A DNA stretch of 64,000 nucleotides from Fratercula arctica (GCA_947846985.1 CANTUZ010000004.1:11026927-11090926), one strand, 5' to 3'; shown: positions 23,935-36,433, numbered from the stretch's first letter. Program-made: numbers and translations. The notes: a model not told the origin generated them from the sequence alone.

Positions 23935-26900
23935 GCTGAGAAGCTGTACAGCCTAGCACATAGCCATATCTATAACCTAGTTGAAGCAGAAACAGATATG
24001 GATGTAACAAGAATGCGTACCCCCAAAAATGGTTGGGATGGGTATCAAATACATGAGAAAACTGTAAGGTCAATTGGCAAAGCTGTAAAGCAAGGTGCTG
24101 GAACGTGTTTTGGTTTTACTGTTATGTGTCTGATGTGTTCTCAATTAACACGTGCATTGTTCCTTATTATCTGCTAACGATGCGATGTTTTGATGCTTGC
24201 CACAATGTCCCCGAAGGAAGAAGCCTGTGTGATAATTCTGGTTTTCCACTACACCTGTATTTGCAGCTTCAAAGGTCCCAGGCTTCCAGCAGAGATAGAA
24301 GTGATAGGTACCAATAAAAACGTGTGCCATCCAAATTCATTATTTAAAAACAAGAAAACAACCCCCAACAAGTACTCCTCACTTTAACAAAATAGATTTT
24401 TATTCTAGGTTACACAAAATTTTTCTCTAACTAAATCTGTGGACTCAATTATTTTTGTGACTTGGGATAACTTGGTCAACAAGAAAACGAAGAGATTTGA
24501 AGGCAAAAGTTACATGGAATAGGTTTATAAAAATACAGTAGCATTTATATTTTAACTTCCTATGAAAGTTATCTTACTGAAGACATATCTCTATAGCTAT
24601 ATGCATATTTGAGTGAATTTATAATGTTTTAACAACTTGAGATTGGAATTCCTGTGTTTTTCACATCTATTTAATCTCTCCTGTCGCAGAATATAATCTT
24701 ACACAGGAATTTGTAGAACAACGTATCTTCTCTTGAAAAGGGATTTCATGAAGGAATCAAAATAACAGTGTAGTTCAGTGGATTAAATAAATAATCAGAA
24801 TATCAAAACTACTGAATTTGATAACCTAGGCATTCCCTTAGTATTCCCCTGATTACTTTATTCACTTACAAGATTAGAAGCAATGCCCGATTTACCCCTT
24901 AATCTTCAAGAAGGCTCTTTCCCAGAGGACTATCTTTTAAGTCAAAAATCTCTTTTCTCAAATTCCCTGCTTTATTTCAGGGGCCTTATGATAACAGTGG
25001 AAGCAAACAGCTTGCTAACTAAACAAAACCTGGCTTTGATCTTGCTTCCACAGGCAAGTGGATACGTCCCTTCTCGATCCTTATAGACAAGGCCATTATG
25101 CATTAAGTCCCTATTCCTACAATGTAATCTTCACTGATTTGGGACTAATTAGCGCTTTAAATTAAGGTTCTGCATACTTTCTTTAATAGCACTTGTTATT
25201 AGGAAGAATCTTAACCTAGCAGATAAATGGTGAAAATTTCATTAACGATATAGCTAGCTAACTGATTTTCATTAACAACAGGAAAAAGGCTTTCTTTTAC
25301 CACACCAGATAGTGCATCACTGATACTAATTTTTTGTCTTAATTAAAACACAGCTCTGCTTACTGGAAAATACTTTAAGTCATTGGAGAGCTTCCTTCTT
25401 CGCCGTAGAGACTGGGTTTCTTTGTGTTAGCTGAGACCTGGCAATCGCCGGGGCTTGCTTTTGCATGAGGCAGCCGCTCTGAAGCGTTTAGGTGTGTTTG
25501 GTAATGGTGGGTGTATTTCAAATCAAAAAACCTTTTGTTTCTCTGTGAGACAAATTGTTGAAATTTGTGAAGTTACTGCATCTAAGGAAACCTGGTTTCT
25601 GATGAGTAGAGCCCACAGTTTTACTGTATTTCCTCTTAGAATTCCCCAAAAGACATTATATTCTTATCCTGTTTCGCTCTGGATGGGACACTGGAAGTTC
25701 TTAAGGTTAGAAATACTTCAACCTAAGAGCAGTAAAGTTAAATTAAAATCTACATTTCTGAGTGTAACAGCTTGTGTGATATCTTGAAAGAGGGACATTG
25801 CAAGAAAAAAATTACAGGAAAGAGAGCCATTTATATTTTATGCTATTATTGAAAGTAATGTGAACAGTGCAGACTATTCTGCTAGTAATCATGCAAAATT
25901 TAGTAGTGTGCAGTATGTACACATGTGGAGTTTTGATGGAATCAGAAAGACAAACCCCTGGCTGAAGCTCTGCACCACCTAAGAAAACAGAAATTGCGCA
26001 TGCTGGTGAGCTGCTTTGTGTAGTTCTGTAATTTGAGATCTCATTAGTGGACTTTTTTTTTTTTAACCCAAATCTATTGTTTTACTTTGTTACTGTTCAA
26101 TTCATTCAGAGACAGATTTGAGTAGTGTTCAGGTGTAACAAAGATGTATTTTTATTTTTAATATTGTACAGTCTATTATTTTCTAGCCTTTCCGTTTTCT
26201 AAAATTAACTGTAATAGTACTCCTCACAGCCCTTTGCCATGAATTATCATTTTCTGCATGTTGTTTTGAAATTCCATTGTCAATCTATCCCTGATGGAAA
26301 ATTATAAACAGTTAGAAAATGATTAGCAGCGTGCTTAAGCATCGCCTGCCTTCCCAGCTAATTAAATAGCTTGGTTCTGACCTGCTTTTCGTTTGGTGAG
26401 AACCGCGGGGTGACTTCAGAACAAAAAATAATGAACTTCAAACTATTGCATCTGAGTAGTACAGACGGCTAAAGCCACTGCTTGAGATTAAAATTCCACT
26501 ATATTATGTCTGTGCATCTTTCTCGGGAAATAAAAAATACGAAAATAAGCCCTAGATTAAGTCTTGTATTTTTTAAAGGTTTTTTTTATATATATATTTT
26601 TAAAGAATTCGAAGTCCGTGGGTTGGAGTTTTGGAATGGATATGCCACTAATTTTCACGGATTAGCAGATAAGGCAAGGGAAAACAGCATTTCCCAGTTT
26701 AAAGATGAAAAATGCAGCTGAGCAAAGGGTTCATTAATATTGCCTACAGAGACTACATTATTTAAGAGAATACCCCTGAAAAGAACTGTGCTATGTATAT
26801 TAAAAGAACAGAAATCTTTTGTAGTTTTTTTATAAGACTCTAATAATCACCTTTCCTAGTGAACCAGTGAAAATTGGGATTAGTTTCTGGAGGAACTGCT

Positions 26901-27889
26901 GTTGCTCACTAGTGTGCAGTAGATGGTAAATACAAAATAAATCGGGCTAACAGTCTCCTACGTCAAAAGATGATTTACTCATTTTGTTCCTGCTTTTAGA
27001 TCATGTAATATATTCTCCTTGCTTACTGAGAGCGCACACTATGCTGTCCAGAGGTAAATGAGTTCAGTTCATTAGATGATGGAATCATTCACATTTCTTG
27101 TAATTTTGTTGCTTGGATCCTGCTTGCTTAAGTGCTCTTTTGAAGCTTAATGGAGACGTTTTGCCATTTTAATTACTAATATCTAAGCATGTTTTATTCA
27201 CACGCAGAATTTTCTCATAGTAAATGCTTCTCTACTTAATAAATAACTTAATTTGCTAATAAGCAGAACTAGAAATGGAGGAGAATTTTCTTTCCATGCT
27301 ACAGAAAATCCCCTTTTCCAGCCCTCAATCCACCTATATTTCTGATTTTCCACCATTGAACTTTGTGAAGTCTTTCCAACTTTTCCATAATGCAGGATGC
27401 ACTAGGAAGATGAGACAAAAAGAAAAATACTATTGTAAATTATGCTTTATATAGCAGTTGTTAATGTGCCAGTGAGACTGAGATAGTGAGATGACAAATA
27501 AGGTGAGGGAAGGTTATGATATTTCAGTATCAGGCTATTATATACTTTTTCTTAGCTGGAATATGGGCTTAGTAAGTGCCCATGGCAGTGATAAAACCCA
27601 CTCGCATTTCCCAGTTGTACTGGGATGGATGCAGACATCTCCTCGGGAGTCTGAGCAGTCTCCCTCATTAAAACTTCATCAAACCCTCCGTTCCCATGAA
27701 AAGGTTCACTTTTGTCAGACCGGTATTTGGGGGGAGCAAAAAATGTTTCACTGGAAAGCTCCTACCTCTAGAACGCAATTGAAAATAAATATACTTAAGC
27801 CTCAAATAAAGTGGATGGTTTCATATAGTTCACACCTAAAGCATCCAATAAACATCTAATTAATCCCCCGAGCAGTTCCTCACTGTAGG
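23935..27889. other. non-coding stretch with CNE-like blocks
   Basis: No supported gene. Two blocks, about 25090-25290 and 26225-26420, are free of simple repeats and rich in ATTA/TAAT words, which resembles conserved enhancer-type sequence. A short TA run lies near 26588-26600. The frames 25455-25787 and 27491-27859 are open for 110-122 codons but have no recognisable domain. Confidence 0.5.
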
Positions 27890-28024
27890 TAAGAATTATC
27901 ACCGTTGTTTCACAAGTGGAGAAACAGGAGCAGGGGGATTATACGATTCATTCAAGGTCACACTCAGAGCCTGTGTTGGAGCCTTGTTTCATAATCCATT
28001 ATCATCATCGCAAGACCAGCTTCT
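27890..28024 (-). repeat. MIR/CORE-type SINE relic (reverse)
   Basis: The plus strand matches the reverse complement of a MIR-type SINE over its whole 5' half. The order is 'aattatcaccgttgtttcac', 'aagtggagaaacaggagca', then a variant of 'gacttgcccaaggtcacac' (attcattcaaggtcacact), 'agcctgtgttggagcc' and a weaker tRNA-like head. This is the clearest SINE relic in the window. Such elements are shared across amniotes and are not mobile in birds. Family naming is from memory. Confidence 0.7.
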
Positions 28025-31000
28025 CTTCATCACCACTCAGAGGCTTGAAAAAATATGCTACGGAAAAAATCTAATTTTCTTAGCTTTTTTTTTTTTAATT
28101 TCTGTACGTAAGAAGTTAATGAATCGCTGAGATTATGCAGTTCCATAGACAAGCTTTACAGAGGATTCAGAAGCTGTTTTCGGTGCCTATTGTCAAACAG
28201 CGCCTTGAGAGCTGTGCCCTACCATGCCCTACTCGTCATTTCTGATGTGTTCTCCTTGGCCTGGAACCATGGCTCTTCCTAATTACTGTGGTTTTGTGAA
28301 AGCAGGTTTTAAATTTTAAAACCCCTTCACTCAGCTTGGCCTTTAAAACTAGTTAAGGACTGATAATTTTACAAATCAGTGTCTCTGAAAAACAGATCAT
28401 GTTTATGTATTTAAGTACGGTCTGGCAGAAACAGGAAAAAACACATTAGCCGCATACCTATCTTAAACCTTTATATAATTTAAAATATTAGATGGAAAAT
28501 AAGGTTGGATCCTGCCTGTTGTTTCATCTTGTTTGTAACAATACTTAGAAACACTATTCTGGTTTGGCAGAGTGAAGGTGTCTACTTAACGTGGCTTTCT
28601 GTGGTGAATTTCCCTGAGAGTATTAAAAAAAAAAAAAAATCTAACTTTAAAATGTATTTCAGACTTAGTTTTATTCTTTAAAAGAAATTATTTATTTAAT
28701 ATCCTTTTAGTTCCACTGGATTCAAGTCTTGCACAATTGACAACTTTGGAGTCTAATTAAGTTGCAGTCAGGGGCTATTTTAACTTGTCTTAATGTCTCT
28801 GATTACATGGAACATATTTGTAGAGTAAAGCGTATTTCTTATTTAAAGGGTGTAATGGAACAAATAGGTATTATATAGTATTCCTCCTCAAGGTAAACTG
28901 GGATGGATAATTTAATTTCCAAGGCAACAAATTATCTTATCATGAGTGAACAGGCAATTTCTTCCCTGCAATAAACTAAGTAGGTACAGACAGCTCTAAC
29001 CAGATGAAATCGTTATCCTTTTTAAAGCAGAAGTGTTGAATAGAAGTAATTTTCTCAGCCTTAGTTTCACAGTAGAAGGTAGCTCTTGTAAACACTGCAC
29101 ACTGTGGTCTTGGGTAACAGCAACAAGTTTAACCCCTTCAGTGGGAAAAGATAAACAGGGCTATATTATATAGATGTTGAAAGGAAAAAAAAATTGTATC
29201 TATAAAATTGCATAAAGAAATTAAAAATCTAATGCAAGGTAGAAATAGTTGAGAAAGCAAAGGTAATATATTAATTATGTATTTTGAGTGTTCATAAAGA
29301 TCAGATTAATTTGTACGAATTCTACTGAAATAGGACAAAATTGATTTTTACGAAACTGCAGTGTATTACTAGGTTGGGTATTTACATTTGAAGTGTAAAG
29401 ATTGTGTGCAGTCACGTGTGTGCCAGTTAACCCTCCTTTGGTTCTTTGCAGTTTGTTTTATGTTATAGTAATAATGCGTATGTGCACATGTACACGTATA
29501 CATAGACTCGTAAGCTGCCCTGCTCTGCTTGCTACTTGGAACAAAAATTGAGACTCTCGTAGGTCTGTCAGTTTACCTGGGCTGGAGTTTAACAGGAAAA
29601 TAAGGTTTCTCACACATAGAGAGAATGGGAATGTTTAAAAGAACTTCAAGTGCGTTTTCTGAGTTAATGACACAAATTCTATGCCCTTTAGAGGTGCTTT
29701 GACCCACTTCTTGTAAAAAGAGATTCCTAGTTAGAAAACTAATTCGGAAAGAAGAAAACCCTGGACAATGTATACTTGGGGAAACTCAAGCTTTCATCCT
29801 TATTTTTTAAGAAAGTGATCTAAATCTGGAGGCTGATGTATCTCCCACTCTCAATCTCTAACCCTATCAATGTTGCATTTCTCTCTTGGGAGGCAGTAGA
29901 GCTTCCTCAGGATGGATAAAGGCTGGCTTCATCCCAGCCTTGTCAGTAGGAATGGCATCTTCCTGGCTTTGGGGAAGCCAGATGCAAGGTGAGGATGGTT
30001 TACAACCTTCCTTGTTGTAAGGAAGGTTCCTTTCTTCACTTATACAAAAAATGGAAAATGTTTCTTCTTCTTTACAGAAATTTTGGTTGTTTTTTTTTTT
30101 TAACATGTTTTGACTATCTTGACAATATTATCTCTTCAGATGTTGGAGTCATTGCTGCATATTGAATTCCATGGTCTTTATTAACTTAGTAGGAGGCACA
30201 AACATAAATCAGCAGGGTTTCTTCAAAGTGCTGTCAGAATTAGTTGCCCAGATTTGTTGTTTTAGACATGAAAGTTACCCAAAGGCTTTATAGAGCTGGA
30301 TTTTCACCTGTCTCGACTGTTTTCCAAGAAAGGTACTTGCTGCTAGAGTGTTTAGGTTTTCCCTCCCTCTAGTGGAACAAGTGTCATGATTCCCTCCTTG
30401 GTTTGCCACTGAGAGATGGGGCTCATCCCCATATTTGTGTGAAGTGTTAATTCTGAGCGGTCTGAAACCCGCAGCGAACAGCGTTTATCTCATCTCATCA
30501 TTCTAAACTAGGTCTTTCTGCTGAAGAACGTGTCTGTTATTTTTGATATTATCAGAACAGGTTTTCAGAATGCTTGGCACTTCCAGATGCATTTAGTTGT
30601 TTTTTGTCACCTATTTGAGTAAAACCATTAAAAGAAAAAAAAAAAAAAAACAAACCCGAATGTTCTTGGGATTATGGGGCATTTCACTTAATGTGCATAA
30701 AGTAACATAACTAGCGTTACAGTCATCTTTTATGCATGTTAATTGCAAACGATAGATATGTGTGAATTAGTGTTGCTCTCATTTAATATTTCTTAAAAGA
30801 AAAAAAAAAAAGGCACTTAGTGTAAATTTATTTTGCAATATATTTCCAGGGTGGAGATAACATTAAAACAAGAAACACTAAAATGAAACCCAGGAATCTG
30901 TTCTTATGTAGCCTGCATATTGTGTTGATAAACTGTGATGACGTTGTTCAGGTTGAAGGCCACGGACAGTGGAACTGGGGCTGGAAGTTTGACGTTTCTG

Positions 31001-31963
31001 ATCCCATTCTGAGTCTACGCTTTCTCCCTGCAAAACTATTTGAAATGATCTGATGCTAGTGACTTCTTGAGGAAGAACTGTTGGATTGGAAGCTTGGAGA
31101 GAAGGAAGTTTATTAAAAACAATTCAAAATCAGAATTTTTATACCATACCATCCGTAGGTAGTTGTTGACCTTGTGTTGCCATCTCTGAAAGGTTCTCTG
31201 GATTTATATGATTAATGTAGCAATGTCATTCTGAAAGCACTTTGGGATACCTTGAGTATGAAAGACTTCAGTATAAAGTCTCATTCTGCAGTCTGCCTTT
31301 CTTTCCTTCTACCTCAAGCCATTTCCCAAAAGAACCAGGTCTTGTCATTTCCAAGCATAACTTAACATACTCTAAATTTCAGGATTAAAAGTAAAGCAGC
31401 AGCTATGTTCAGTGATCTCCTGTAGAGAGGTAAACACACTTTCTGAAGGAAGAAGAGAGAAGTTGTATTCTTGATTAATCCAATTCTATGCTCATAGCAA
31501 ACTTCTGACGGAGGATGTTGGTGTTCCTTTTCCTCCACTTTTTTTTTTCTGATTCAAAAGGAAAAGTAAACAATTTGTTAAAAAGCAATTCTGCCATATG
31601 ATCCAAAGACATGATTTTTTTTTTTTTTTTTTTTAAAAACTAAAATTCCTTACATTAGAGTTAGGCTTTTACTGTGATAGTTGAGAAAAACGTGCCACTG
31701 CAGGCTTATGAGAAGATGGGGAACATCAACAAAATTACATTGCCACCCACTACTTCTGGCAAAAATTGAGTTCAACAATATCCTTGTGTAGGGCTGTATT
31801 ACTTTCCCCCCTCAGAACTCTCTTACTTGCCTCAATGCGTATTAGCTTTGAAGGGCAGATAGTGGCATAAAGCAGTGTGCTCTTTACAGCCTTAATGCTT
31901 TTTTTAAAAAACAAAAAAACAAACAAAAAACCCCCAAAACCTGAAAATGCATTTCTCTTGTAG
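28025..31963. other. non-coding stretch
   Basis: No supported gene. It holds a 31-base alternating purine-pyrimidine tract (29474-29504), a perfect 10-bp hairpin (30004-30028), A runs near 28625, 30633 and 30800, and a 20-base T run near 31615-31634. At 31238-31275 the phrase 'aagcactttgggataccttg' followed by 'gtatgaaagacttcagtata' resembles the 3' tail of MIR or turtle-type tRNA SINEs. The segment 31911-31940 is an A/C-rich low-complexity run. Confidence 0.5.
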
Positions 31964-32060
31964 GTTCATGATAGGTTTGTTCCGGAAAGATGACAAATTG
32001 GTTTTGGGTAGTGATTTACATAAAAATGAAAAAAAAGTGCAGCATAAAGCCAAAATGAGG
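31964..32060 (+). CDS. weak exon candidate, product unknown
   Basis: A 97-nt segment is bounded by an acceptor (atttctcttgtag) and a donor (ATGAGG followed by gtaagg). It is open in one frame for 32 codons, starting with one base that completes a previous codon and ending in phase 0. The peptide is basic and rich in Lys (for example KNEKKVQHKAK). I recognise no domain. A segment this short with fair splice signals is expected by chance several times in 64 kb, so the call is weak. Confidence 0.1.
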
Positions 32061-32160
32061 GTAAGGGTTGTCTGGTGTGCCTCTGAGCAGAAAACTCTGG
32101 CATTGATTGATTCAATACTGTGAGCATTCTGCATAATTGTTTTTTTTACCCCTTTTACTT

Positions 32161-32191
<31 letters not shown>

Positions 32192-32195
32192 TTAT
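32161..32195. repeat. A15 followed by (TA)n microsatellite
   Basis: Fifteen A are followed directly by about 17 bases of TA. The combination suggests a microsatellite born in an A-rich run. No upstream processed transcript can be recognised. Confidence 0.85.
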
Positions 32196-34261
32196 AAGAA
32201 TCATCAATATCTGCTGGATGCAAAACCACACTGAAGAACTGGCAGTGCTAATCAAAGAACTAGTGTTTCTTCTACGCAAGAGGAAGGTCACATCCTGTCT
32301 TTTAACCATAATAATGTGTTAAAGTTGATGCTGAAATTCCAGTTAGTCATTGTTCTAATTTGGGCTGGGGGAGAATGCTTGTACTTAAGCAGGACACTTA
32401 ATACAGTGAAAAACACTGTGTGGAGGTTGGCTTTATAGTAGTTTAGACTAACAGCAATAAAGACCAATACTGATGGCTGCTGGTGATCGTTTTCATAGTA
32501 GGTCTTGGTTTAAGTCATTTGTAAGTTATCAACGTTTTAATCACTTTGGCTGAAGACCAGCATGCTGAAAAATTACCGAGATTGCTCAGTCAAACCAGCA
32601 AGTTAGGAAATGCAGAGATGCTTTGCAAAAAATGCAGTTTTGTAGGTGATTAAAGTACGTGAGGTCACTCTTGAAAAGTTTTATGGTGATCGTGAGGCAA
32701 AAAAAAAAGTGTAATTTCAAACATCCAAGTGGCTGACCAGACGTTTTTGAGGTGCATGTTGTTTGAACGTTTGTTTTAAACCATTTTAAGGGCTGAAAAA
32801 GACCACCTTTAAAAACATTGGGGATGTATTCTTTATGAGTTGAATAAGCTTGGTTTTATTTTGGGTGGGGAACAGGCTGAGGAGGTAGGGAAAGAAAGGG
32901 TTTACCTGAAAAGGACTTACTTTTTTTTACTCTTAATAGGGAATGGCAGTGATTTCTGTAACAATGAACTGTATTTCTGTTATTTGTTTTGCCTTAAAAA
33001 GTTGAATTATTTTGTTGTTACTGTGTTGTCAAGAACAGCTGGGGAAATTAGATGCCGTCCTTTCATCTGTCGCAGGTTCCCTGGGAAATGCGAAGCCAGA
33101 CACATACACAGAAGTTTTTTCTTTGCCTTGAACACCTGATCCCTGTGTGGGAGGAGTGCTGAGCTTTCACTACTGCAGCTGGTGTCTAGGAGACCACTGC
33201 TTATGGGTATAAAATGATAAGGTACGGATTCCACTTCACTTCTTTTGGGCACCCATGATGAATTAGGATTTTTTTACCTTAATGTCTTTGCCCAGTGGCT
33301 CCTTATTTTTAAAATTATTGTAGTGAATAAAGCTGGTGTCTGAGTTGTTACACAAACGCCAGTTGGTTTAATGAAGACACCCTGGTCAATAAAAAATATT
33401 TTTCCAGATACAGAAACTTCCCATAGGACAGAAATTCCAGCTCCCTCATAGCATTAATAAAAGTTACTGGAATAAGCGCACGCGTTAATGTTGATGAAGC
33501 AGTCAAATACTACAGAAATCAGGATTTACTTTTAGTATCCTCCTATCTGTAGTAATGCGGGGTATCACAAACAATACTGAATAGAAAGCAAGAAAAGGGA
33601 AGAGCTTCTCTGTGTGTGTGCCAGCCATCCTCTGTGCTGCAGGAGAGGGCGCCTCGAGGAGGAGCCCCGTGAAGCCTGAACCTGAAACCACAGGCGTGCG
33701 TTAGTAGAGCGGGGAATATGTTGATGTGCAATTTTAATTCTGATTTTTTCCTATTTCATAGCATATTGATTTTTTCCAACAGTGAAAAGTGTGGTTAATG
33801 TATTTGTGTCTGTAATTGCATTTAGAGTAAACACTTGCTAATCTGAGTATGTGGGGGCGGGGAGCTGGGGGAGACAGGTTGTGCCCCTGTAAAATAGGTA
33901 TGCAGAGAATCCAGTCTGGATAATTATATGTCCACATAATTTAAGCTTAATAGTTATCATTTACTCAGTGAGGTTTCAATGAATTTTTAACGAAGGTCAT
34001 TGATACTCGGTTTATCAAATGGATTAGTCGTGTTCCCACCAAAAGGGTGAAGATCATAAGTAGCTCTAACACTGATTATCAGAACCTCGGGGCTTCGTTT
34101 GTCTGCTTTGCTTGATATGTTTCCTGTGAACAGTGCAACCTGAGACTTCATTTTCAGTGAATTTTCTGACATCATCCATTTTGGTGGTCTTTATTAATTT
34201 ATATTATTCCATTAATGAAGTTTCACCAAGCGCAACTCGAATGTTCTAATTATTTTGCACC
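32196..34261. other. non-coding stretch, nothing identified
   Basis: No gene, RNA or repeat can be supported. The frames at 32840-33139 (plus) and 33007-33252 (minus) overlap each other and have no domain signature. A G-rich phrase near 33851-33872 has only three G-tracts. Confidence 0.55.
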
Positions 34262-34345
34262 AGATTTTGATCATATTCTGTGCCTGTGTAATTACCTCAG
34301 ATTTACTCCTCTGTAATTGAGATCATAATTTGACCCAATATGTTA
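34262..34345. repeat. inverted-repeat relic resembling an amniote palindromic element
   Basis: The segment starts with ccagattttgatca and ends with gatcataatttgaccca, which are imperfect inverted complements (about 10 of 13 positions). Between them lie 'cctgtgtaattacctca' and 'gatttactcctctgtaat'. This resembles a palindromic, MITE-like repeat that I recall from turtle, crocodile and bird DNA, with 'gatttacaccagtgtaactga' words. The match is partial and the family is unnamed here. Confidence 0.45.
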
Positions 34346-35559
34346 ATGACTTTAATACAAAAAAAGGATGAAACCACTTAATGAATATTTTCAAATGGGG
34401 TCACCTACTTGCTCATGCACTCAGACAAAAGGGTGTCTGATTTGTTTGATACAGGTCATCTAGGGAATGGGCAAGGGCCAACATTAGTGTCCCTAGCTGC
34501 TGTCGGAAAGGATGCTTCATAGAGAGATAATATATGAAAGAGAGGAATAAGCAGGTTCTTGTGGCCAACAATACAATCAAAATTCAACCTGGAATAGTGT
34601 TTTGGCAACTGGAATTTATTTCAGGCAGAATAAAGCTGCCAGATCCCACCAGTTCATAGTAAATGACAACAATGGCAAAAAGCAGGAAAGATTGCCATGG
34701 GGGGTAAGAGGACATGAAACACATACACTCTTGAGATGTACAGGTACTGACATACCTGCTATCTGTTCCAGGTATTAAAAATGATCCATTTCTAGCAGGT
34801 AATCGTAACCATCGGTGACAGCAGCGCTGTTTGCAGGCTGCCTGGTGCAGCAAAGGCTGCCGTGGGTTTTAACTGAATAACAAAGTGCTGCTGCACTGAA
34901 CAACAAAGGCCTTGGACCAGTAATATGCCTCTTTCTTCCACCTCCAGAGCGGCAAATAAGTTTTGAGTTCTGGTCCTTGCACTCTGGATTATTTCCTTTC
35001 TTTTTCCAATGACAGTTCAATATAAAAACATAAAACCACTCTAGGAAGAAAGAGGCAGAATTTAAGAACTTCCCTTTCTGTCTGAATAACCCAGCATTAC
35101 TTCTAGTTATGTTCCTTTTTTTTTGCTAATCTCCTTTTGCTCCAGGAATGTTGCACTCAAGGGAGGAGAACCTCTGTTTTTCAGCCCAGGTAGACCACCC
35201 ACTTCCTCTAACTCCTACTAAACTGGAAAAAAAGAGATTAGAGGTCATCTTTGGGAAGGTGCTGGTGTTATATCTGCTGTCTTTTGTGTAGAGCCCAATA
35301 CTTAAACATCCACCACTTGAGGACCTTTGTTTCAAGAAAGCTTAATCTGTGGTGCGTGTGATTACTAGCTTTATATTGAAGTAACTTGTCATATCCTTGG
35401 TAAATAGGACAATATTAACGTTTTTTTTAATGAAAAAAGAGGTACCTAATCAGTTTAGGAATCTATATAGTGAAGTATATTTATTAAAGAGGAAGATTTT
35501 ATGTTGTAAATTTGGACTTCAGCTCCAGCCATCAAGTCCTGCTCTCGATGCCAAAGCAC
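34346..35559. other. non-coding stretch, nothing identified
   Basis: No supported gene or repeat. The overlapping minus-strand frames at 34584-34853 and 34775-35020 have no recognisable domain and no splice support. Confidence 0.55.
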
Positions 35560-35680
35560 TCTTTCAGTCCTGCTGTGACTTGCCAAGAGTCATGCAGGAA
35601 GAAAACCTTCTTCTGAACCAAGAGCTGAATTTGGGAATTTCATAGCTCCCAATCTAGGCTTTTTCCAAAGACTTGTGGAT
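35560..35680 (-). repeat. MIR/CORE-type SINE relic (reverse)
   Basis: The plus strand contains 'tgacttgccaagagtcatgc', a close version of the core 'gacttgcccaaggtcacac' seen in reverse MIR copies. It is followed by 'aggaagaaaacc', 'agagctgaatttgggaattt' and a weak head. Order and spacing agree with a reverse-oriented SINE relic. It overlaps a plus-strand frame (35397-35645) that is therefore probably not coding. Confidence 0.5.
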
Positions 35681-36433
35681 TCTGCTGCCCTTCTGCTCTC
35701 ACATGTGCCTCCTGATGCCTTAGAGAAAACAGAATTGTTGTGTTTTCTTCCTTTTCTTCACCCTTCTTTTGTTTTTCTTTCTTTCTTTTTTTTTTTTTTT
35801 TCCCCCTGGTGTGTGTGTTTGGTTATTTCAAATTTGACTTAACATGAGTTCACAGGCTGGTATTCCTTTTCAGTAAGCACAATCCTGTTTCTCCAGACAA
35901 GCTCCTGCTTTTTCTTACTTTGCGACTTCCTTTTACCCTGTAGCTGTGCACTTTCTGTTATGGCTTTACAGGAATTGTTGCTTTAGATAGCTCAAGAAAT
36001 TAAAACAGTTGTTTTCTTTAACACAAATATAATTTGTGGCTTATTGTATGTTTCCTAGAAGACCGAAGTACAGATCTCAGTAGCCCGGGGGGAGGGGAGA
36101 AGTGTTTGGAAGGTGTCCAGTAACTTAAAATCCTCCAATTTAATAGATTGCAGATTAGAAAACTGAATAAAAAGGGGGCATGTTGGTCAATCTTTGCAAA
36201 GATTGGTGCTGAATCTCCGCTACTCTGCTAGGCACACAGGATTATTTCACCAGACATCAGTACTTAGGGCGATCTGTTCTCTGGAACAACAGGGCTTGTC
36301 CCTTAACCGCTACAATTTAATGCAGTTAAAAAGGAATCCGAGGGATCACGGTTATCCTTACCGAGCTGGTGAGACCGGGCTGTTTCCTTCATCTCGCTCG
36401 GGCCTCTCGTTCCTCTCCTGGTACGTGAGGCTC
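35681..36433. other. non-coding stretch with pyrimidine-rich run
   Basis: A strongly pyrimidine-rich run, mainly T with CTTT words, lies at about 35740-35805. A GC-rich phrase 'agcccggggggaggggagaa' sits at 36083-36102. No gene is supported; the frame 36194-36442 has no domain. Confidence 0.55.

Noticed and set aside
23743..24177. 144-codon plus frame with an I/Y-rich centre
   Set aside because: The centre is translated TA microsatellite; the flanks have no domain.
25425..25486. Possible 62-nt exon between tttctttgtgttag and a gtgtgt donor
   Set aside because: The donor is weak, and such short open pieces with fair splice sites are common by chance.
30004..30028. Considered as a microRNA precursor
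   Set aside because: The stem is only 10 bp and does not extend into the flanks, which is too short for a pre-miRNA.
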